Below, one piece after another: positions 1-7,770 of a stretch of 64,000 bases of DNA (the stretch's first letter is position 1; each line of letters opens with the position of its first letter). This stretch comes from an uncultured Roseiflexaceae bacterium. Lineage in GTDB: Bacteria; Chloroflexota; Chloroflexia; Chloroflexales; Roseiflexaceae. The stretch is taken from contig CALKHR010000164.1 of assembly GCA_937988885.1 (NCBI GenBank), positions 1-64,000 on the forward strand. The letters are read 5' to 3'. A model generated the notes under the pieces. The model saw only the letters and a program-made list of their open reading frames with translations. It had not been told where the DNA came from and made no database searches. Position numbers and translations under genes: made by a program.

Positions 1-675
1 GTTTGCTAGGTTGCAGGCCATCGACATTTCGTTTTTTAGGGAAGTACTCGTGACTTGCGAATGCGAGGGATGCGCCATTCGGCGGGCGAACGCGTTCGCA
101 CGAGAGCGTGCGTTGCTGCGCAAGCCCAAAGGGTCGGTCGCGGCCCTTTGGAAACCCCGACCAGGGGCTTATCGCCCCTGATCCCCAAAGCGGGGCGATA
201 TGGAGAGGGGCAGAAACTCGTCTTGCGCGCCCATTCAACGAGCAGTTCTCAAATAGAGTCATTCTGAACGGAGTGCGCAGCACGAAGTGAAGAATCTCTT
301 CGTCCCTTACAGACTTGAGCGTTTGGGGCATGCTCTACTCTACACATTCAACGGCTAGTTTCTGAGTAACGAGCTGTTAGGCGATGTGAGGAATCTCATT
401 GCTCTACATTGTTTGGGCTATGAGATCTCTCCCCATTCGCTTCGCTCAGGGCTTCGACCGTTCGAGATGACAGTGCTTTTCGTTGAACATAACGCGGTAT
501 GTAGCCGATTCACCTGGTCACCTTGTCTGGCCGCGAGGGTTTCGCATGTTGTTTGAGGGAGAGGTGGTTGAATGCATCTGCGAGGGTGTACAATATGCCG
601 AATGGGCGTTAGATGCGGTTTTTGGGTTGTGCAGCGTGCCGCGAGGGTGGACGACACGCTGCGGTGGCTTGACGG
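1..675. other. Gene-free flank with hairpins and repeats
   Basis: I see no convincing gene here. Short reading frames exist but have no ribosome site or family resemblance. The first 200 bases hold several short inverted repeats: CCAAAGGG (127-134) with CCCTTTGG (143-150), and AGGGGC with GCCCCT around 163-179. Positions 252-290 resemble the end of a dispersed repeat (a TCATTCTGAACGGAG-type start and a GAAGAATCTC-type end), and 369-487 is a recognisable repeat copy listed separately. Confidence 0.5.
369..487 (-). repeat. Dispersed repeat family R2, copy 1
   Basis: The reverse complement of this stretch aligns along about 120 bases with 5159-5278. Both contain, in order, a CAACGAAAA start, a TGTCATCTCGAA block, a GTCGAAGCCCTGAGCGAAGC block, GGGGAGAGATCTC, GAGATTCCTCAC, and CGCCTA followed by GCTCGTT. 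The match is nearly exact over the central 50 bases and weaker outside. No coding potential is visible. The two copies are in opposite orientation. Confidence 0.8.
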
Positions 676-1302
676 TTACTCGGCGAGAGTCACACTCGCG
701 ATTGAGCCGTTGGTGGCGAGATCGGTGCCGTAGGCGAGGGTGACGTTCAGGCGCACTTCGGGATGACCGTTGATGGTGATGGTGGGCAAGGAGGTGTAGC
801 CCGCACCGCCGTCGATGAGCCGCACGCCTGTGACTTGGCCGTTGCTGATGGTTGCTTCGATGGTGGCGGGTGTGGTGGGCCACATTTCGCCCGCGCTGCG
901 GTTGTAGCGGTAGTAGTCGGAGACGCGGTCGAGTTGCTCGTTGGTGATGCCGTAGGGGCCGAGCGCTTCGAGTAGGACGGCTTTGTTGCTGTGTACTCGT
1001 GCGTCGCTGGGAGTTTGGCCCGCTCCGGCGGGGTTGACTTTGCTGAATGCTTCGCGAAAGACCTCGCTTGATACGCCGAGCGCTGCTGCGATGAGGACGA
1101 CGGGGCGACCGTTGTCGCGCGGGTCGAGTTCGTAGCCGCCGCTGATGGTGATGGTGGATTCTGGCGCGTTGGCGGTTTGCTGTTGGGCGTTGGCGTTGCC
1201 CGGGAGTAGGGTCGCTTGCGCGCCACAGGATGCTAGCGCGATGGCCAGGACGAGGCCGCTGGTGATGGTCTTGAGGCGTGTGCCGATCGTGCCTGGGTGC
1301 AT
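676..1302 (-). CDS. Secreted lipoprotein of unknown function
   Basis: This is a 208-residue protein with a typical lipoprotein signal: a basic N-terminus, a hydrophobic stretch at residues 15-24 and a lipobox LASC with the acylated cysteine at residue 26. It should therefore be anchored on the outer face of the cytoplasmic membrane. After a short Gln/Ala/Asn-rich linker comes a region of about 80 residues without a recognised family. The last 45 residues contain a GGAGYTSLPTITI-type motif, seen in beta-rich repeats of bacterial surface proteins. It stands alone, divergent from the DUF2891 gene with 188 bases between them. Function unknown. A longer overlapping frame at 518-1489 on the same strand is Arg/His-rich and is taken to be spurious. 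Confidence 0.72.
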   Translation of the reverse strand: MHPGTIGTRLKTITSGLVLAIALASCGAQATLLPGNANAQQQTANAPESTITISGGYELDPRDNGRPVVLIAAALGVSSEVFREAFSKVNPAGAGQTPSDARVHSNKAVLLEALGPYGITNEQLDRVSDYYRYNRSAGEMWPTTPATIEATISNGQVTGVRLIDGGAGYTSLPTITINGHPEVRLNVTLAYGTDLATNGSIASVTLAE

Positions 1303-1490
1303 TGTTCGCTCCTTTGTCGTGGTATCGGTGCAATGCTGCCAATATAGTGGTTACGTGTGAAGCGTTTGTGAAGAATTGGCGTAGAGATCTGGCATATTGC
1401 GTGGATGTGGCATTGTCGAAGGTGGCGGTGATCGGAGTACGGTTGAGGCGTTCCGGTTTTGCGCTTTTCGATAGGTAGAAAGAGGCCACG

Positions 1491-2510
1491 ATGAGCTACC
1501 AGATTAGTAGTGCTTTGGCGGCGCAGTTGGCTGCGATTGCGCTGCAGAACATTGATCGAGCTTTTCCTTACAGTGCCCATCATGTGCATCAGGATGCTGA
1601 TGATCGGCGGTTACCCCGTGAGCTTCACCCGGCGTTTTACGGTTGTTTCGATTGGCATTCGGCGGTGCATAACCATTGGTTGTTGGTGCGTTTGTTGCGC
1701 GTGCTGCCGCAACTGCCGCTGGCGAGCAGTATTCGGGCGGCGTTGGCGCAGCATTTGAGCGAGGCGAATCTGCGGGCCGAGGCGGCGTACTTCCAAGAGC
1801 CGGGCCGGGCTTCGTTCGAGCGCCCGTACGGCTGGGCTTGGGTGTTGAAGTTGGCGCAGGAGCTGTATTCCTGGAATGATCCTGATGCGCAGCGCTGGCT
1901 CCGTGCGTTAGCGCCGTTGACTGAGGTGATGATTGCGGGGTTCACCGAGTATCTGCCGAAGTTGACGTATCCAGTGCGCAGCGGGACGCACAATAATACG
2001 GCGTTTGCGCTCTGCTTCGCGCTCGATTTCGCGCGGGCGGTCGGCCATCGCGAGTTGGCGCAGTTGATCGAGCAGCGCAGTTTGGCGTATTTCAACGAGG
2101 ACCGCGATTACCCGACGGCCTGGGAGCCGAGCGGCAACGATTTCTTTTCGCCCGGCCTGTTGACCGCCGATCTGATGCGGCGGGTGCTGCCGCCCTGGCG
2201 TTTTGGCGATTGGTTCGATGCGTATTTGCCCCGCTTGGAAGGTGGAAATGGCTTGTTGGAGCCGGTGGTGGTGAGCGACCGCAGCGATGGGCAGATCGTG
2301 CATTTGGACGGCTTGAACCTCAGCCGAGCGTGGTGTTTGTGGGGTATCGCTTCAGCGTTGGCGCCGGACGATCCGCGCCATGCGTTGCTGACCAAGGCTG
2401 CCGAGGCGCATGCCCACGCGGGCATGGAGGGCATTGCGAGTGGCGAGTACGCCGGGGAGCATTGGTTGGGCAGTTTTGCGCTGTATATGCTAGGCCAGAG
2501 TGTGGCGTAG
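1491..2510 (+). CDS. DUF2891 family protein
   Basis: This 339-residue soluble protein matches the DUF2891 family. The diagnostic motif HPAFYGCFDWHSAVHNHW lies at about residues 46-63, followed by a helical, alpha/alpha-toroid-like pattern and a second motif around GTHNNTAFAL. The family is widespread but biochemically uncharacterised, and the His/Asp/Trp-rich motif suggests a ligand or metal site (inference). The start ATG follows AGAAAGAGGCCACG, an acceptable ribosome site. The length is normal for the family. The next gene, a flavin reductase-like protein, begins 47 bases downstream on the same strand, so the two may be co-transcribed. Confidence 0.85.
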   Translation: MSYQISSALAAQLAAIALQNIDRAFPYSAHHVHQDADDRRLPRELHPAFYGCFDWHSAVHNHWLLVRLLRVLPQLPLASSIRAALAQHLSEANLRAEAAYFQEPGRASFERPYGWAWVLKLAQELYSWNDPDAQRWLRALAPLTEVMIAGFTEYLPKLTYPVRSGTHNNTAFALCFALDFARAVGHRELAQLIEQRSLAYFNEDRDYPTAWEPSGNDFFSPGLLTADLMRRVLPPWRFGDWFDAYLPRLEGGNGLLEPVVVSDRSDGQIVHLDGLNLSRAWCLWGIASALAPDDPRHALLTKAAEAHAHAGMEGIASGEYAGEHWLGSFALYMLGQSVA

Positions 2511-2557
2511 CTGCGGTGGGTGTAAAGACTCATTGGTGCATTGAAGAGGAAGATCGC

Positions 2558-3163
2558 ATGCAATCGATTGATCCGACGAGTTTGGAGCGGCGCGACTTGT
2601 CGCGCTTGATGGGCAGTGTGGTGGTGCCACGCCCGATCGCATGGGTGAGCACGCAGGATGCGCAGGGCGCCCGAAACTTGGCGCCGTTCTCGTTCTTCAA
2701 CCTCGTAGGCTACACGCCGCCGATGGTGATGTTCTCGGTGGGCAGCCGCGCTGGTGAGCAGAAGGATACGCTGCGCAATATCGAGGCGCTGGGCGAGATG
2801 GTGATCCACTTGCCCGACGAGCAGTTGGCCACGGCGATGAACGCCACCTCGGGCGAGTACACTGCGGGTGTGGACGAGTTCGATGTGGCGGGCTTGGAGG
2901 CGGTGCCGAGTGTGATGGTGCGCCCGCCCCGTGTGGCGCAGGCGCCGATCGCGCTTGAGGCGCGGCTGGTGCAAGTGGTGACAGTGCCTGCGACTGGCTA
3001 CACGATCGTGCTGGCGGAGGTGGTGTATCTGCACATTCGCGATGGGTTGCTCCGCTCGAACGGCCTGATCGATGCGGAGGCGTGGCGCCCGATTGCGCGC
3101 TTGGGCGGCAGCGAGTACACCACGCTCGGCCAGGTCTTCGAGATGGAGCGACCCAAGGTTTAG
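2558..3163 (+). CDS. Flavin reductase-like FMN-binding split-barrel protein
   Basis: The 201-residue product has the flavin reductase-like (FMN-binding split barrel) fold pattern: RPIAWVSTQDAQGARNLAPFS near residues 28-48, FFNLVGYTPPMVMFSVG, and a KDTLRNI motif typical of the DIM6/NTAB group. Members bind FMN and reduce it, or act as flavoprotein oxidoreductases. The physiological partner cannot be told from context. The start was placed at 2558 because GAAGAGGAAG precedes it at good spacing and the family N-terminus fits. An upstream in-frame extension to 2210 would run back through the DUF2891 gene and is rejected. The stop overlaps the convergent exporter gene's stop by four bases. Confidence 0.85.
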   Translation: MQSIDPTSLERRDLSRLMGSVVVPRPIAWVSTQDAQGARNLAPFSFFNLVGYTPPMVMFSVGSRAGEQKDTLRNIEALGEMVIHLPDEQLATAMNATSGEYTAGVDEFDVAGLEAVPSVMVRPPRVAQAPIALEARLVQVVTVPATGYTIVLAEVVYLHIRDGLLRSNGLIDAEAWRPIARLGGSEYTTLGQVFEMERPKV

Positions 3164-4074
3164 TGCGCCTGCCGTGAACGAGCCACAATGCTGACGCCGA
3201 GTAGGGCCAACGCGCCGCCGATCAACGTGGTGATGGTGGGTGTTTCTCCCAGCCACACCCAAGCGATGATGATGGCGGTTGGTGAAACGAGGTAGAGGAA
3301 GCTAGCGGCTCGTGCGGCGGGCATACGCGAGAGCACTACCGACCAGGTGCCGTAGGCGAGCGCGGCTGGTCCCACCGCCAGGAAGATCACAGCGAGCGTG
3401 CTGCTCAGCGGCGCGTTCATGATGGTGGTGGGCAAGCCCCAACCGAACGGCAGCAGCCCCAGCGCTCCTGCAATGATTGTGTAGGTCGTCACTTCGACGG
3501 GGCGGTAGCGTTGGAACAGCGGCTTTTGGATCACGCTGTAGAGGCCGTGCACCAGCGCTGCGATGATGATCAGCAGCACGCCCCAGCCGAGCTGGATTTG
3601 GCTGCCCGGCCCAAGCGCGATGGTGGCCGCGCCCGTGAAGCCCACCGCAATGCCGAGCCATCCCAGCCAACGCAGGCGTTCGCCCAGCAGCAGTTGCGCC
3701 GTAAGGCTGGTCCAGATCGGGCTGGTGTTGACGAGCAGGCTGGCGATCCCGGCGTCCACTTCCACTTCCCCCAAGTTGAGCGCGATATTGTAGACTGAGA
3801 TGCCCACCACCCCCAGGGCGAAGATCCGCCCGAGGTCGCGCCGCTCAGGCAGCCGCACCCGTGCTACCACAGCAACCACCAACATCACCACCATTGCGAT
3901 CAGGAAACGCAGCGCCGCCAGGTGGAATGCGCCATAGGCGGGCAGTGCCGCGCGGATTCCCACAAAAGCGGCGGCCCACAAAACGATGGTTGTGCCGAGT
4001 GCGAGCGCGGTGATGAGCACGGCGGGCAGGAATGAACGGCGCTCGGCGAGTTGTTGCGGATGTGTCGTTTGCAT
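3160..4074 (-). CDS. EamA/DMT superfamily exporter
   Basis: This 304-residue, very hydrophobic protein has about ten predicted membrane helices arranged as two EamA repeats, the usual size and layout of drug/metabolite transporters such as RhaT/YdcZ-like amino-acid or metabolite exporters. The first repeat begins with ALGTTIVLWAAAFVGIRAALPAYG, written here only as a marker of the WAxxFVxIR pattern, and the second begins near residue 155. The ATG follows GAGAGGGAATAGC on the minus strand, a good ribosome site. It is transcribed divergently from a LysR-type regulator across a 103-base gap, the classic arrangement for a regulator and its target exporter. The substrate is unknown. Confidence 0.88.
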   Translation of the reverse strand: MQTTHPQQLAERRSFLPAVLITALALGTTIVLWAAAFVGIRAALPAYGAFHLAALRFLIAMVVMLVVAVVARVRLPERRDLGRIFALGVVGISVYNIALNLGEVEVDAGIASLLVNTSPIWTSLTAQLLLGERLRWLGWLGIAVGFTGAATIALGPGSQIQLGWGVLLIIIAALVHGLYSVIQKPLFQRYRPVEVTTYTIIAGALGLLPFGWGLPTTIMNAPLSSTLAVIFLAVGPAALAYGTWSVVLSRMPAARAASFLYLVSPTAIIIAWVWLGETPTITTLIGGALALLGVSIVARSRQAH

Positions 4075-4177
4075 GCTATTCCCTCTCTAGCTTTGGATTG
4101 ATAAAGGGAGGATAGCATGGTACTATTATCATGTAAAATGAAGAAATAAGATACAATTCATCAAAGAAAGTGATACA

Positions 4178-5062
4178 TTGGAACTGCGACACTTAACGAC
4201 ATTTCGCACGGTGGCCGAAACGGGCAGTTTCACGCGGGCTGCCGAGCGGTTGGGCTATGTGCAGTCGAATGTGACGGCGCATATTCGGGCGCTGGAGGAC
4301 GAGCTATCGGTGGTGCTGTTCGATCGGCTGGGGCGGCGCGTGCAGTTGACGAGCGCCGGGCAGCGTCTGCTCGATTACGCCGGACGTCTGCTGGCGCTGG
4401 CCGATGAGGCCCAGGCGGCGGTGGCCGAAGATGTTGGCAGCCAGGTGCAGATCAGTTCGTCCGATACCTTGTGCGCGTATCGGTTGCCGGCGGTGCTGCG
4501 GCTTGTGCGGGCCGAGTTGCCGCAGGCACGGGTAGTGTTCCGCCCGATGTCCTCGCTCCTGCTGCGGCAGCATGTGCTACAGGGCGAGCTTGATGTGGCG
4601 TTTACGCTGGAGCCTGTGCACGAGACGCCGGGTTTGCAGGTGGAGCCGCTGGCCATCGAGGAGATTGTGTTTGTGGCCCCGCCCGAGCACCCGCTGGCGT
4701 CATCAGCGGCGGTGCAGCCCACCGATTTGGCTGGTGTGCCGATGCTGCTGACCGAGGCGGGTTGCGCGTATCGGGTGCGCTTCGAGCAGGTGATGCTGGC
4801 CGCCAACACGCCGCTGCACGAGGTGATGGAGTTCAACAGCGTCGAGGCGATCAAGCAGTGTGTGATGGCCGGAATGGGTGTGGCGGTGCTGCCCCGCGTG
4901 ACGGTCGCCGATGAGGTGGCGCGTGGCGAGTTGGCGCAGTTGGCCTGGGTTGGCCCCGACCTGAATATGACCACGCAGATGATCTGGAATGCGAAGCGCT
5001 GGTGTAGCCCGACGCTGACGGCGTTTTTAGCGCTGGCGCGCCGTGTGTTGATGCGGGAGTGA
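4178..5062 (+). CDS. LysR-family transcriptional regulator
   Basis: The 294-residue protein has an N-terminal winged helix-turn-helix (residues 1-60, with GSFTRAAERLGYVQSNVT as the recognition region) and a LysR substrate-binding domain from about residue 88. Length is typical. The start is a TTG at 4178, preceded by AAAGAAAG. No ATG is available that keeps the conserved MELRHLTTF beginning. LysR proteins commonly control a divergently transcribed neighbour, here the EamA exporter, by binding the shared intergenic region with a T-N11-A type site. The co-inducer is unknown. The coding region is followed by a dispersed repeat rather than by another gene. Confidence 0.9.
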   Translation: MELRHLTTFRTVAETGSFTRAAERLGYVQSNVTAHIRALEDELSVVLFDRLGRRVQLTSAGQRLLDYAGRLLALADEAQAAVAEDVGSQVQISSSDTLCAYRLPAVLRLVRAELPQARVVFRPMSSLLLRQHVLQGELDVAFTLEPVHETPGLQVEPLAIEEIVFVAPPEHPLASSAAVQPTDLAGVPMLLTEAGCAYRVRFEQVMLAANTPLHEVMEFNSVEAIKQCVMAGMGVAVLPRVTVADEVARGELAQLAWVGPDLNMTTQMIWNAKRWCSPTLTAFLALARRVLMRE

Positions 5063-5083
5063 GAGCGTATCCACAGATTATTG

Positions 5084-5459
5084 ATACCAAATCCGAATGA
5101 TTACTAAATCAGCTTGTTTACTGAATGCAGTGTGTCATCAGTCTTTTACGTTTTCTGTACAACGAAAAACAATGTCATCTCGAAGGTCGAAGCCCTGAGC
5201 GAAGCGAATGGGGAGAGATCTCATCGTGAAATGCAATGTAAAACGGTGAGATTCCTCACGTCGCCTAGCGGCTCGTTCGGAATGACAGTGAAAAACGTTG
5301 TAAAAAACGATGCATTGCGATCAATACCAGTCTCACCCTGGCAAGTGATGTCGTGGTGCTGCGCGTAGCAGCGCCACGACATCACAAAAGAAGAAAAACT
5401 ACCTTGCTGCCGCAGGCTAAAACGGGGTTGATAGTGACACTTTCCAATCGGATTCGGTA
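5084..5459 (+). repeat. Dispersed element R1, copy A (interrupted)
   Basis: The ends are ATACCAAATCCG (5084) and CGGATTCGGTA (5459), imperfect terminal inverted repeats. The right half contains a long hairpin (5345-5385, 18-bp arms with one wobble) and the block ACCTTGCTGCCGCAGGCT, also found in the copies at 29042 and 62358. The other two copies are about 206 bases long. This one is 376 because about 170 extra bases, including repeat family R2, sit in its left half. No protein is encoded, and the element looks like a non-autonomous (MITE-like) repeat. Confidence 0.8.
5159..5278 (+). repeat. Dispersed repeat family R2, copy 2
   Basis: This stretch aligns with the reverse complement of 369-487. 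It lies inside the R1 element at 5084-5459 and accounts for most of that copy's extra length, so R2 appears to have inserted into R1. It is flanked by CAACGAAAAACAATG on the left and GGAATGACAGTG on the right. Confidence 0.8.
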
Positions 5460-5497
5460 GTACCCAGGGATTTGCTCTCAAATCCTCGAACAACAGT

Positions 5498-6724
5498 TTA
5501 ATGTGTGGCGTCGAGACCTCGCCGCAGATCAGCGATGATGTCCGTCGCGGCCTCGATGCCGACCGAGAGCCGAACGGTGCCCAGGCTGATGCCCCGCGCG
5601 CTGCGCTCCTCGGGCGAAAGCTCGCGGTGCGAGGTGATCGCCGGGGCGGTGGCGAGCGTGTACACATCGCCGAGCGAGGTGGTGGGCAGCACCAGGCGCA
5701 GCGCATCGAAGAAGCGCCCCAAGGCCGGGCGGTCGATGTCGCGCAGGTCGAAGGTGATCAGCGCGCCGTAGCGCCCGCCGAAGGCTGCGGTGGCCAGTTG
5801 ATGCTGCGGGTGCGAGGCCAGGCCCGGATAGCGCACCAACGCCACTTCGGGCTGCTCGGCCAGCCACGCGGCGATCTGTGCGGCATTATCGCACTGCCGC
5901 TCGACGCGCAGGGCCAGCGTCTTGAGGCCGCGCAGGATCTGCTGCGCCTCGAACGGGCCGAGCGAGGCACCGAGCAGGCGACTTTGGTGGATGAGCGTAT
6001 CGCGCACCAAGTGGCTGCGGGCCACCACGATGCCACCCGCCACATCGGCGTGACCACCGAGGTACTTGGTGGCGCTGTGGATCACCAGGTCGGCCCCGAG
6101 CGTGAGCGGCTGCTGCACGATCGGCGTGGCGATGGTGTTATCGACCACCAAGCGCGCGCGGTGGGCCTTGGCGCGCTGGGCCAACGCCGCCACATCGACC
6201 ACGTTGAGCAGCGGGTTCGAGAGTTGCTCCACCAGCAGCACATCGGGCTGGTGTTCGGTCAGAGCGGCCTCCACCGCATCGAGGTCGGTCATATCGCAGG
6301 TGGCGACGGGCACGCCACGGGCGGCGAAGAACTCGCGCACCAACACCCCGGTGGAGGCGTACAGGTCGTTGGCGAGCAGGATACCGCGCGGCTGCGGGGC
6401 GGTCTGGCCCCGTGGTGTCCCTGCGGCGAGCAGCGCCGCGTGCAGGGCCGCCATCCCCGAGCCAAAGGCGACCGCACCAACGCCGCGTTCCGCCACGGCA
6501 ACCGCCTGGCAGAGCGCATCGACGGTGGGGTTGCCGTAGCGCGTGTAGACATAACCATCATTGTTTTCGAAGGCCGCGTCGAGCGCATCGAAGGACGGGT
6601 AGATGTAGGTGGCCGACGTGTAGATCGGTGTTGCAGTTGGGGTCGCTTGCGGTGCGGGCGCACGTTCACCAGCGTGAACAAGGTGCGTGGCAAGTGCCCA
6701 AGATGCGTTGATGTGTTCAGACAT
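5498..6724 (-). CDS. Trans-sulfuration PLP enzyme (cystathionine gamma-synthase/lyase or methionine gamma-lyase family)
   Basis: The 408-residue protein belongs to the Cys/Met metabolism PLP-dependent family. The Schiff-base lysine is K220 in SATKYLGGHAD, the PLP phosphate motif GSGMAA is at residues 88-93, YTRYGNPT at 60-67 and the DNT motif at 195-197. Family members make or break C-S bonds of homocysteine, cysteine or methionine, and sequence alone does not separate the subfamilies. The SAM-I riboswitch and terminators directly upstream indicate repression when S-adenosylmethionine is plentiful, which favours a biosynthetic role such as cystathionine gamma-synthase or O-acylhomoserine sulfhydrylase. 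The ATG follows GAAAGGAAACATAG. Confidence 0.9.
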   Translation of the reverse strand: MSEHINASWALATHLVHAGERAPAPQATPTATPIYTSATYIYPSFDALDAAFENNDGYVYTRYGNPTVDALCQAVAVAERGVGAVAFGSGMAALHAALLAAGTPRGQTAPQPRGILLANDLYASTGVLVREFFAARGVPVATCDMTDLDAVEAALTEHQPDVLLVEQLSNPLLNVVDVAALAQRAKAHRARLVVDNTIATPIVQQPLTLGADLVIHSATKYLGGHADVAGGIVVARSHLVRDTLIHQSRLLGASLGPFEAQQILRGLKTLALRVERQCDNAAQIAAWLAEQPEVALVRYPGLASHPQHQLATAAFGGRYGALITFDLRDIDRPALGRFFDALRLVLPTTSLGDVYTLATAPAITSHRELSPEERSARGISLGTVRLSVGIEAATDIIADLRRGLDATH

Positions 6725-6760
6725 CTATGTTTCCTTTCGGTGGCCTTCGCTCTAACGAAA

Positions 6761-6786
6761 AGCCCTCACTTGTTGAAGTGAGGGCT
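6761..6786 (-). terminator. Second (gene-proximal) hairpin of the SAM leader
   Basis: AGCCCTCACTT and AAGTGAGGGCT form a perfect 11-bp stem with a GTTG loop. On the minus strand it is followed by TTTTCGTTAGA. It lies between the riboswitch terminator and the start codon at 6724, so the leader carries two terminator-like hairpins in tandem. Confidence 0.65.
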
Positions 6787-6790
6787 TAAA

Positions 6791-6820
6791 CAAAAACCCT
6801 CTCTACACGCGTAGAGAGGG
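6791..6820 (-). terminator. Riboswitch-controlled intrinsic terminator
   Basis: On the minus strand a perfect 10-bp stem (CCCTCTCTAC with GTAGAGAGGG, 4-base loop) is followed by TTTTTG. It begins five bases after the P1 helix of the SAM-I aptamer, the normal place for an expression platform terminator. Confidence 0.85.
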
Positions 6821-6824
6821 CTCG

Positions 6825-6966
6825 TATCCAGACTCGCCGCTCATCTTCCAGTCTTCGCTGCCGGATTTGGCACCATTCCGTCGCTGTCGTTGGCTCTTTT
6901 GCCAGGCTCCGCGTTGGTGGTTGCCGAGGCTTCACTGGGCCGGTCCCTCTGCCTCTCTGGATAAGC
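6825..6966 (-). promoter_or_regulatory. SAM-I (S-box) riboswitch aptamer
   Basis: Read on the minus strand, the element starts CTTATCCAGAGAGGCAGAGG, continues GACCGGCCCAGTGAAGCCTC, then GGCAACC, and later GGTGCCAAATCC. These are the conserved S-box landmarks in the right order. The P1 helix closes between TATCCAGA near the 5' end and TCTGGATA (6825-6832). It lies between a good promoter and the trans-sulfuration gene. When SAM binds, P1 is stabilised and the downstream terminator forms (known mechanism). Confidence 0.93.
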
Positions 6967-6992
6967 GCACCATAGTTTGTTAAGTGGTGAGT

Positions 6993-7021
6993 ATGGTACT
7001 GTAGTCGAGTTAATTTGTCAA
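6993..7021 (-). promoter_or_regulatory. Promoter of the riboswitch/PLP enzyme transcript
   Basis: TTGACA (7016-7021) and TACCAT (6993-6998) on the minus strand are separated by 17 bases, directly upstream of the SAM-I aptamer. Confidence 0.65.
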
Positions 7022-7056
7022 CTTTGATTACAAGTGTATCACAGTCCCCGAGTGCC

Positions 7057-7533
7057 CTATTCGAGGATCAATTCCCCACTTTTCCCCCCACGCTTCTCGG
7101 CCAAGCGAATGTCGGTGAGGCGAATGCCATGGTCGATCGCTTTGCACATATCGTAGATCGTGAGCGCCGCCGCGCTGACCGCCGTGAGCGCCTCCATCTC
7201 CACGCCCGTCTTGCCGGTGGTGCGCACCTTCGCTTCGATCTGAACGGCGTGGTTGTCCCGATCGGGGGTCAGTTCGACCGAGACATGTGTGAGCAATAAG
7301 GGATGACAAAGCGGAATCAGGTCGGGCGTGCGTTTGGCGGCCATAATCCCCGCGATGCGCGCCACCGCCAGCACATCGCCCTTGGGCAGCTCTCCTGCCA
7401 CGATGGCGTCGAGTGTGGCGGGCTGCATCAGCACCGTTCCTCGGGCGATCGCCTCGCGCTGGGTGTCCGATTTTGCGCCTACATCGACCATATGGGCGTG
7501 CCCATCCGCATCGAGATGTGTCAGATTCGGCAT
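7057..7533 (-). CDS. moaC: Cyclic pyranopterin monophosphate synthase MoaC
   Basis: The 158-residue protein matches MoaC along its length: an HMVDVGAKSDTQREAIARG start region, the LIPLCHPL motif, and the C-terminal EMEALTAVSAAALTIYDMCK helix region with the active-site Asp and Lys. MoaC converts (8S)-3',8-cyclo-7,8-dihydroguanosine 5'-triphosphate to cyclic pyranopterin monophosphate, the first committed precursor of molybdenum cofactor. The start at 7533 is chosen because GAGGAAT precedes it and because a good promoter (7625-7654) lies where a longer frame to 7626 would begin. No other molybdenum cofactor gene is present in the window, so it is encoded alone. Confidence 0.95.
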   Translation of the reverse strand: MPNLTHLDADGHAHMVDVGAKSDTQREAIARGTVLMQPATLDAIVAGELPKGDVLAVARIAGIMAAKRTPDLIPLCHPLLLTHVSVELTPDRDNHAVQIEAKVRTTGKTGVEMEALTAVSAAALTIYDMCKAIDHGIRLTDIRLAEKRGGKSGELILE

Positions 7534-7624
7534 AGATTCCTCGTTTGTGTTATGGAGTTTGGCATGTGGGGGTGTACGTGGTGCCGCGTGCTGCCGAGCT
7601 ACAAGCCGTTTAAAAAGCGTTATC

Positions 7625-7654
7625 ACTATAGCAGGCGAACGAGGGATGTGTCAA
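7625..7654 (-). promoter_or_regulatory. moaC promoter
   Basis: On the minus strand TTGACA (7649-7654) and TATAGT (7625-7630) are separated by 18 bases. The implied transcript starts about 85 bases before the moaC ATG. Confidence 0.75.
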
Positions 7655-7730
7655 ATAAATACGAAGCGTAATCGTAAAGTGTTTTTTCGACCTAGATTCC
7701 GTTATATCCCTAAAATGAACATAAAAAGGC

Positions 7731-7759
7731 TTGAAAATTGGGATTAGGTGGTATATAAT
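7731..7759 (+). promoter_or_regulatory. dcw operon (mraZ) promoter
   Basis: TTGAAA (7731-7736) and a perfect TATAAT (7754-7759) are spaced by 17 bases, about 116 bases before the mraZ ATG. It is the only strong sigma-70-type promoter noticed ahead of the long division gene cluster. Confidence 0.85.
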
Positions 7760-7770
7760 ACCTGCACTTG

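Noticed and set aside
518..1489. A 323-codon minus-strand frame rich in Arg, His and Ser
   Set aside because: It overlaps the lipoprotein gene in another frame, has extreme composition and no family resemblance. The lipoprotein frame has a clear signal peptide and lipobox.
5501..6781. A 426-codon plus-strand frame opposite the PLP enzyme
   Set aside because: It is antisense to a clear family member and runs into the riboswitch terminators. Composition is Arg/Gly/His-rich.
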